A DNA stretch of 8,686 nt from JAFMPW01 sp040830565 (GTDB lineage: Bacteria; Bacteroidota; Bacteroidia; Flavobacteriales; Flavobacteriaceae), in assembly GCA_040830565.1 (NCBI GenBank), contig JBFOMC010000162.1, positions 1 to 8,686 on the forward strand, read 5' to 3'. Within the stretch, counting starts at the first letter, position 1, and each line of letters begins with the position of its first letter. The position numbers and the translations under genes were made by a program. Below, piece after piece: positions 5,828-8,686 of the stretch. A model generated the notes under the pieces. That model had not been told where the DNA came from. It did no database searches and was given only the letters and a program-made list of their open reading frames with translations.

Positions 5828-6307
5828 ATGAAGCATTCCACCAGAAGCCGACTATTATTGAGCATATTAGTTTCACTGGTATGCACGAATTTTTCTCATT
5901 CATTAGGCTCATCAGGAGATATGAGATTAACGGATTGTTTATCATTCTTTGGAGTGAAAGTTAATCCGGATTTAGTCGATTTCTCTTTTTATGGTGAAGT
6001 GATAAGAGATGAATGGTTAGGTGAAACAAATTACTCCGAACTTGAGACCAAAATTAGAAATTCTTTAAAGGGCCGATTTATTCTACCATGTCTTTACGAG
6101 GGAGACAGTGGCATGATGCTAATGTTTTTATACCCTCAGAAAGACCAAATTTTTAAATTAAGTGTACATTTTGAGAAAGGGAAAAACGACACAGTTAGGT
6201 ATATTGGATTGACTGAAGGAGTTTTGTCTCAGGACGTGAATATTCCATTCACAGCTTATAAAAATTTTGTGGTTGAACAAGTCGCTGGAGGTGACGCCAC
6301 TCGCTGA
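5828..6307 (+). CDS. Predicted secreted protein, unknown function; C-terminus encoded by attC
   Basis: A 159-residue protein without a recognised family. The N-terminus (MKHSTRSRLLLSILVSLVCT, then NFSHSLGSS) is a good signal peptide with basic start, hydrophobic core and small residues near 24-29; Cys19 lies at the end of the core. The mature part contains two further cysteines (37 and 88), suggesting a possible disulfide outside the cytoplasm, and mixed strand segments such as GRFILPCLYEGDSGMMLMFL (82-101) and FKLSVHFEKGKND (109-121). The start at 5828 is the first ATG of the cassette in this frame; 36 bases lie between R' and the ATG, with only a distant AGGA. The frame runs into attC 12 and ends with EQVAGGDATR. 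Confidence 0.7.
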   Translation: MKHSTRSRLLLSILVSLVCTNFSHSLGSSGDMRLTDCLSFFGVKVNPDLVDFSFYGEVIRDEWLGETNYSELETKIRNSLKGRFILPCLYEGDSGMMLMFLYPQKDQIFKLSVHFEKGKNDTVRYIGLTEGVLSQDVNIPFTAYKNFVVEQVAGGDATR

Positions 6308-6373
6308 CGAGCCTTCGCCCTGCGGGCTTCGGCTCGTACGCGCTCGTGTCGCACCTCAGCTTTAACGTTCTAA
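6272..6373 (+). repeat. attC site 12 (long form, 102 nt)
   Basis: R'' is GTTGAAC (6272-6278), complementary to the cassette 12 start GTTCAAC. R' is GTTCTAA (6367-6373). It has the cleanest extra hairpin: ACGAGCC and GGCTCGT enclose GCCC-tgc-GGGC. The TGA at 6305-6307 ends the preceding gene. Confidence 0.95.
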
Positions 6374-6759
6374 TGACTAAAAGGAAAAGAATACAGTTCT
6401 GGGGCAGAGACAAAGACGATGATTCTTTGGTCCTGGAAATTTTAAGAGGCGAAAAGACTGCGACTGTTTGCGAGGTAGATGATTTTTATATTTCCGATGG
6501 AGACTTCGATGACGGAAATTTACTTCCTGGGGAGTTGGTAGAGGTTTACGATTTAAGGGAAAATTTAAGATGTCTCATCCAAATTACCGAAATTTATAAA
6601 GTTCGATGGGACAACATTCCTGAAAAATTATGGAAAGGGGAGGCGTGCCGGGATGAAAAACATTTCAAAGATGCGCATATTTTCTGTTGGCCCGAATATA
6701 ATATCACCGATCAATTCGAGATGATGGCCACGCATTTCAAATTAATAGAGGAATATTGA
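6373..6759 (+). CDS. ASCH-domain protein
   Basis: A 128-residue protein that matches the ASCH domain, a PUA-like fold thought to bind RNA or modified nucleotides and in some members to have nuclease or amidohydrolase activity. Visible signatures are FWGRDKDDDSLVLEILRGEK (residues 9-28) with the GEKTAT motif at 26-31, an LLPGELVEVYD strand pair (50-60), RCLIQITEIYKVRWDNIPE (66-84) and a closing HFKLIEEY. Length is normal for a stand-alone ASCH protein. The ATG shares its A with the last base of the R' heptamer GTTCTAA, so no ribosome-binding site can be in the cassette. The open frame upstream to 6346 is attC. Unlike its neighbours it has its own stop (TGA) several bases before attC 13. The substrate is unknown. 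Confidence 0.82.
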   Translation: MTKRKRIQFWGRDKDDDSLVLEILRGEKTATVCEVDDFYISDGDFDDGNLLPGELVEVYDLRENLRCLIQITEIYKVRWDNIPEKLWKGEACRDEKHFKDAHIFCWPEYNITDQFEMMATHFKLIEEY

Positions 6760-6764
6760 TTAGG

Positions 6765-6831
6765 TTAGAACAAGTCGCTGGAGGTGACGCCACTCGCTGA
6801 CGCTCGGGCGCACCTCAGCTTTACGTTGGCA
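6765..6831 (+). repeat. attC site 13 (short form, 67 nt)
   Basis: R'' is TTAGAAC (6765-6771), complementary to the cassette 13 start GTTCTAA. R' is GTTGGCA (6825-6831). The site has the same two deletions as attC 4 (CTTTACGTT and GGGCG), so these two belong to one sub-lineage. Confidence 0.95.
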
Positions 6832-7265
6832 TGGATTTGATTCAATGCTATCAATGTCACATGAATGACAATTCAGATAAAACTACCAATAGGGTAAAAT
6901 TTCTTCATAGAAGAAAACTGATTCTCAAGATTCTTGGAATAGCTTACTTAATAGCACTTGGAATTACATTGGTGACTTATTCAGTGGTTTCTATCTTTCA
7001 CGGTGCTTTTAAGTTCGAACTGCTTCTTATGATGGTTGCGGGATTTCCAGCAGGTTTCTTTCTAGTATTTAATCCAGACTTCATTGGCTGGGAGGTTCCC
7101 GCGGGTTATTTGCTGTACGGTGTGCTAGCAATTAGTTGTGTGGTTACGGCAAAAACTGAATTAGTTTGGAAAATACTAATCGGAATTTTTCTGATTATAC
7201 TTTTGCTAAATTTATCCTCCTGCCTTCCACGTGCAGTACTCTTTGGATCAGGAGAATTTCACTAA
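6831..7265 (+). CDS. Four-helix membrane protein, unknown function
   Basis: A 144-residue protein with four hydrophobic segments (about residues 30-52, 62-80, 88-106 and 112-128) after a short polar N-terminus that includes a CYQCH motif (6-10) and a basic stretch KFLHRRKLILK (23-33). The CYQC pair could bind a metal, but two cysteines alone prove little. The ATG uses the last base of the R' heptamer GTTGGCA. An alternative in-frame ATG at 6861 would remove the cysteine motif and leave all helices intact, so the start is not certain. The stop is 46 bases before attC 14, a longer non-coding tail than in most cassettes here. No family recognised. Confidence 0.7.
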   Translation: MDLIQCYQCHMNDNSDKTTNRVKFLHRRKLILKILGIAYLIALGITLVTYSVVSIFHGAFKFELLLMMVAGFPAGFFLVFNPDFIGWEVPAGYLLYGVLAISCVVTAKTELVWKILIGIFLIILLLNLSSCLPRAVLFGSGEFH

Positions 7266-7311
7266 CACTTAATTATTTAGTGATATACGAATAGGTTTGT
7301 TTAATTTTGTG

Positions 7312-7380
7312 TGCCAACAAGTCGCTGGAGGTGACGCCACTCGCTGGCGCTCGTGTCGCACCTCAGCTTTAACGTTCGGC
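7312..7380 (+). repeat. attC site 14 (short form, 69 nt)
   Basis: R'' is TGCCAAC (7312-7318), complementary to the cassette 14 start GTTGGCA. R' is GTTCGGC (7374-7380). The loop reads CGCTGGCGC as in attC 6, but with the standard AAGTC spacer. Confidence 0.95.
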
Positions 7381-7426
7381 AGAATCGAATAGACAACCTT
7401 TTGAGATTCCGTAAGTTTGATTGATT

Positions 7427-7621
7427 ATGAGTCAGCCAGTTCAGTATATTACAAATGATAAGGGAGAAAAGACAGGAGTCGTTCTTCAACTGTCTGATTA
7501 TGAGCAATTAATGGAAGATTTGCACGATTTAGCTATGATCGCAGAGCGGAAAGACGAAAAATCTATTTCGCATGAAGTTTTTCTGAAAGAGCTGCGCGAG
7601 GATGGAATTTTACAAGATTGA
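7427..7621 (+). CDS. Antitoxin, Phd/YefM-like
   Basis: A 64-residue acidic antitoxin paired with the RelE-like toxin that overlaps its 3' end. The N-terminal strand MSQPVQYITNDKGEKTGVVL (residues 1-20) followed by LSDYEQLMEDLHDLAMIAER (22-41) is the typical start of Phd/YefM-type antitoxins, in which this part binds the operator DNA. The C-terminal helix (VFLKELREDGILQD) would wrap the toxin. An in-frame TTG at 7421 is possible as a start, but the ATG at 7427 gives the usual family N-terminus. About 46 bases between attC 14 and the start could hold the module's promoter; I see no convincing -35/-10 pair. Such modules are normally repressed by their own antitoxin-toxin complex. Confidence 0.85.
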   Translation: MSQPVQYITNDKGEKTGVVLQLSDYEQLMEDLHDLAMIAERKDEKSISHEVFLKELREDGILQD

Positions 7622-7865
7622 GTGGAGGAAATCTACGAAGAAAGACTTGAGGAAAATATCTCCTCCGGAGGTTCTCAAGATTATCAAAAAGGTAGAATCT
7701 CTGACACAAAATCCTAGACCTGAAGGAAGTGTTAAACTTACGGGTAGTGAGAAAACTTATCGTGTCAGGGTAGGCGATTATAGGATCTTGTACGAAATTC
7801 TTGAAGATAGATTAATTGTAGAAGTCTGCAAAGTTGGACACCGAAGAGAGATCTATCGTGGTTAG
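7602..7865 (+). CDS. RelE-family toxin
   Basis: An 87-residue basic protein of the RelE family; family members cleave mRNA in the ribosomal A site. The family pattern is complete: YKIEWRKSTKKDLRKI (residues 4-19), a helix with EVLKIIKKVESL (23-34), NPRPEGSVKLTG (37-48), then YRVRVGDYRILYEI (53-66) and VEVCKVGHRREIYRG (73-87). The arginines and lysines of the YRVRVGDYR and GHRREIY strands are the positions usually needed for activity, so it appears intact. The ATG lies 20 bases inside the antitoxin gene, a typical coupling arrangement. Its stop is a few bases before R'' of attC 15. It is unrelated in detail to the ParE/RelE toxin of cassette 1, which makes two independent addiction modules in one window. 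Confidence 0.9.
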   Translation: MEFYKIEWRKSTKKDLRKISPPEVLKIIKKVESLTQNPRPEGSVKLTGSEKTYRVRVGDYRILYEILEDRLIVEVCKVGHRREIYRG

Positions 7866-7872
7866 TCGCATG

Positions 7873-7973
7873 GCCGAACAAGTCGCTGGAGATGACGCCA
7901 CTCGCTGACCAGGCTCCGCACTTCGTGCTACGCCCGGCACGCGCTCGGGCGCACCTCAGCTTTAACGTTAGCC
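7873..7973 (+). repeat. attC site 15 (long form, 101 nt)
   Basis: R'' is GCCGAAC (7873-7879), complementary to the cassette 15 start GTTCGGC. R' is GTTAGCC (7967-7973). L'' carries a G-to-A change (GGAGATG), which breaks one base pair with CACCTC. The extra hairpin is CCaGGCtccGCAC-ttc-GTGCtacGCCcGG. Confidence 0.94.
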
Positions 7974-8021
7974 AGTCAATGAGGTTGCCAAATTCTGCAA
8001 AATACGTGAGCCTGAAAGGAT

Positions 8022-8261
8022 ATGAGTCCCACAGTTTTCCGGCATAAAAATTACCGATTTTACTTCTTTTCACGAGAAGAAGAGCGAAAGCACATTCACA
8101 TTTATTCGCCTGACGGCGAGGCAAAGTTCTGGATAGAGCCCAATATAGAACTTTCTGTTAATAAGGGACTTAAGAAAACAGAATTGAAAGAAATAGAAAA
8201 ACTAATAGAAGAGAACCTAAATGAAATTATCAGCTCATGGAACAAACATTTCCCAAGTTGA
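8022..8261 (+). CDS. DUF4160 family protein
   Basis: A 79-residue protein of the DUF4160 family, recognisable from MSPTVFRHKNYRFYFFSREE (residues 1-20), the HIHIYSPDGEAKFWIEP core (25-41) and the C-terminal helical part LKKTELKEIEKLIEENLNEI (50-69). The family is usually encoded beside a DUF2442 gene, as here, and the pair is suspected to be a toxin-antitoxin-like module; activity is not established to my knowledge. An in-frame stop just upstream (TGA at 8013-8015) fixes this ATG as the first possible one. An AAGGA sequence ends one base before it, which is too close to be an ideal ribosome-binding site. The gene overlaps the next by 41 bases. Confidence 0.87.
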   Translation: MSPTVFRHKNYRFYFFSREEERKHIHIYSPDGEAKFWIEPNIELSVNKGLKKTELKEIEKLIEENLNEIISSWNKHFPS

Positions 8262-8481
8262 GATTTTAAATATATCTCAGCATGGAATATGGATTTGGGT
8301 TGAAGGGAAAGAGTACTTCATGGATTACGAGCACTTTCCCTGGTTCCAGCATGCCAAATTAGAGGAAATATTCGAAGTTCAACTATTGCATTCTACCCAT
8401 TTATATTGGGAAAAACTGGATGTAGATCTGGATTTAGACTCACTGCAACATCCTGAAAAATATCCTCTAGTTGCAGAGTGA
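8221..8481 (+). CDS. DUF2442 family protein
   Basis: An 86-residue protein of the DUF2442 family in the longer form. Signatures are a strand pair GIWIWVEGKEYFMDYEHFPW (residues 22-41), the FPWFQHAKLEEIFEV segment (39-53) and HLYWEKLDVDLDLDSLQHPE (60-79) ending KYPLVAE. The family is the regular partner of DUF4160 and is thought to act as the second half of a TA-like pair; which partner is toxic, if either, cannot be read here. The ATG lies 41 bases inside the upstream gene, a longer overlap than in the two clear TA pairs of this window. The stop is eight bases before R'' of attC 16. Confidence 0.85.
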   Translation: MKLSAHGTNISQVEILNISQHGIWIWVEGKEYFMDYEHFPWFQHAKLEEIFEVQLLHSTHLYWEKLDVDLDLDSLQHPEKYPLVAE

Positions 8482-8489
8482 ATTTTGTG

Positions 8490-8559
8490 GGCTAACAAGC
8501 CGCTGGAGGTAATCCCGCTTCGCGATGCTTCGCGGGACACCTCAACTTTAACGTTAGGC
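8490..8559 (+). repeat. attC site 16 (divergent form, 70 nt)
   Basis: R'' is GGCTAAC (8490-8496), complementary to the cassette 16 start GTTAGCC, and R' is GTTAGGC (8553-8559). L'' GCTGGAGGT is kept but L' reads ACCTCAAC, giving one mismatch. The terminal stem is unrelated to the other copies: TCCCGC pairs with GCGGGA around a short loop. The heptamer rule still holds, so it is a genuine attC of another type. Confidence 0.92.
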
Positions 8560-8574
8560 GATAGCGAGATTCAA

Positions 8575-8685
8575 CTACGAAAAGAACATCCAAATAGCTA
8601 CTGCGGCCAACAGGCTCCCAAATCCTATATTCATTAATCTCGCATTAGATTCATTTCGGAACAAGATTGCGAGTCGATCTCCAAC
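8575..8685 (-). CDS. LysE/RhtB-like exporter, C-terminal end only
   Basis: On the minus strand the last 111 bases are open from the window edge to a TAG stop at 8575-8577 and encode 36 residues. They read VGDRLAILFRNESNARLMNI and end GFGSLLAAVAIWMFFS. This is the usual end of a LysE/RhtB translocator: a G-D-x-L amphipathic segment, a short N/R-rich loop, then the last membrane helix. It resembles the end of the cassette 4 protein (AIWM-S ending) but is clearly a different gene. The family exports amino acids or similar small molecules. It is the only gene pointing leftward. Either cassette 17 carries its gene in reverse, which would need its own promoter, or the array ends at 8559 and this is a flanking chromosomal gene. 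The bulk of the gene lies beyond the window. Confidence 0.72.
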   Translation of the reverse strand, partial: VGDRLAILFRNESNARLMNIGFGSLLAAVAIWMFFS

Positions 8686-8686
8686 A

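Larger units (their letters stand above)
1..8559 (+). mobile_element. Integron gene-cassette array (15 complete cassettes, 1 partial at the left)
   Basis: Sixteen attC-type palindromes in one orientation delimit cassettes that begin at TT of one GTT box and end at G of the next. Complete cassettes run 608-1089, 1090-1607, 1608-2275, 2276-2925, 2926-3428, 3429-4063, 4064-4418, 4419-4925, 4926-5454, 5455-5785, 5786-6367, 6368-6825, 6826-7374, 7375-7967 and 7968-8553 (331-668 bp). All cassette genes read rightward, the usual orientation, so attI and the integrase gene should lie left of the window. High similarity among attC sites with unrelated cargo is typical of resident chromosomal integrons. 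Two toxin-antitoxin pairs and one TA-like pair fit that picture, because such modules are known to stabilise large arrays. No integrase is visible, so an integrase-less array (CALIN) cannot be excluded. Confidence 0.95.

Noticed and set aside
2234..6372. N-terminal extensions of genes at 2234, 2860, 3407, 4850, 5398 and 6346
   Set aside because: These extensions are translated attC sequence (for example TPLADAR or SHLSFNV); signal peptides and ribosome-binding sites support the downstream starts.
7381..7426. Promoter for the second toxin-antitoxin cassette
   Set aside because: A TTGAGA is present at 7401-7406, but no -10 element at suitable spacing before the start codon, so I did not list it.
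7301..8124. Minus-strand reading frames sharing TLKLRCDTSASEWRHLQRLV-like peptides
   Set aside because: They are antisense readings of attC and recur at several sites; no independent coding signal.
512..8559. CRISPR array
   Set aside because: Repeats are regular, but the intervals are 230-570 bp, unequal and protein coding, and the repeats are 67-104 nt palindromes with cassette-specific ends.
512..8559. REP/BIME or MITE-type dispersed repeats
   Set aside because: All copies have the same orientation, alternate strictly with genes, and obey the R''/R' heptamer pairing per insert, which such repeats would not.

Overview
The window is the interior of an integron gene-cassette array. Sixteen copies of a G+C-rich imperfect palindrome (67-104 nt), all in the same orientation, separate short A+T-rich inserts that each carry one gene or one overlapping gene pair. 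Each palindrome is an attC recombination site: an R'' box ending in AAC, an L'' box GCTGGAGGTG, a variable terminal stem, an L' box CACCTCAGC with one unpaired G opposite it, and an R' box starting with GTT. The decisive evidence is that in all 15 complete cassettes the seven bases at the cassette start (GTTNNNN) are the exact reverse complement of the seven bases (NNNNAAC) at the start of that cassette's own attC, although these heptamers differ from cassette to cassette. No integrase gene, attI site or cassette promoter lies inside the window. By the usual polarity they would lie to the left of base 1.

Layout: cassette 1 (left end missing) holds a toxin-antitoxin pair. Cassettes 2 and 3 hold small membrane proteins. 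Cassette 4 is a LysE/RhtB-type exporter. Cassettes 5 and 6 are two exported proteins with TonB C-terminal-like domains. Cassette 7 is a membrane-anchored protein with an HHG...RW motif. Cassette 8 is a DUF2164 protein. Cassettes 9-12 are unknown membrane or secreted proteins. Cassette 13 is an ASCH-domain protein and cassette 14 a four-helix membrane protein. Cassette 15 is a second toxin-antitoxin pair (Phd/YefM-like with RelE-like), and cassette 16 is an overlapping DUF4160/DUF2442 pair. After the last and most divergent attC, the final 110 bases hold the C-terminal end of a minus-strand LysE-like gene. That gene is either an inverted cassette gene or the first chromosomal gene beyond the array.

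The cassettes do not form a pathway. They are independently mobile units that share only recombination sites. Very tight packing has consequences that can be read directly. Several start codons lie inside the R' box, several stop codons overlap R'', and five genes have no stop of their own and end inside attC, so unrelated proteins share one of two attC-encoded tails.

Organism: an A+T-rich Gram-negative-type bacterium (signal peptides, TonB-like domains). The first antitoxin, the DUF2442 protein, the SSDLKNW/GTGT stretch in cassette 5 and the HHG...RW protein resemble forms I associate with Verrucomicrobiota, Lentisphaerota and Planctomycetota. I favour that group, with a spirochaete as the alternative, but the sequence does not settle it. 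Near-identical attC sites throughout suggest a resident chromosomal integron rather than a clinical mobile one.
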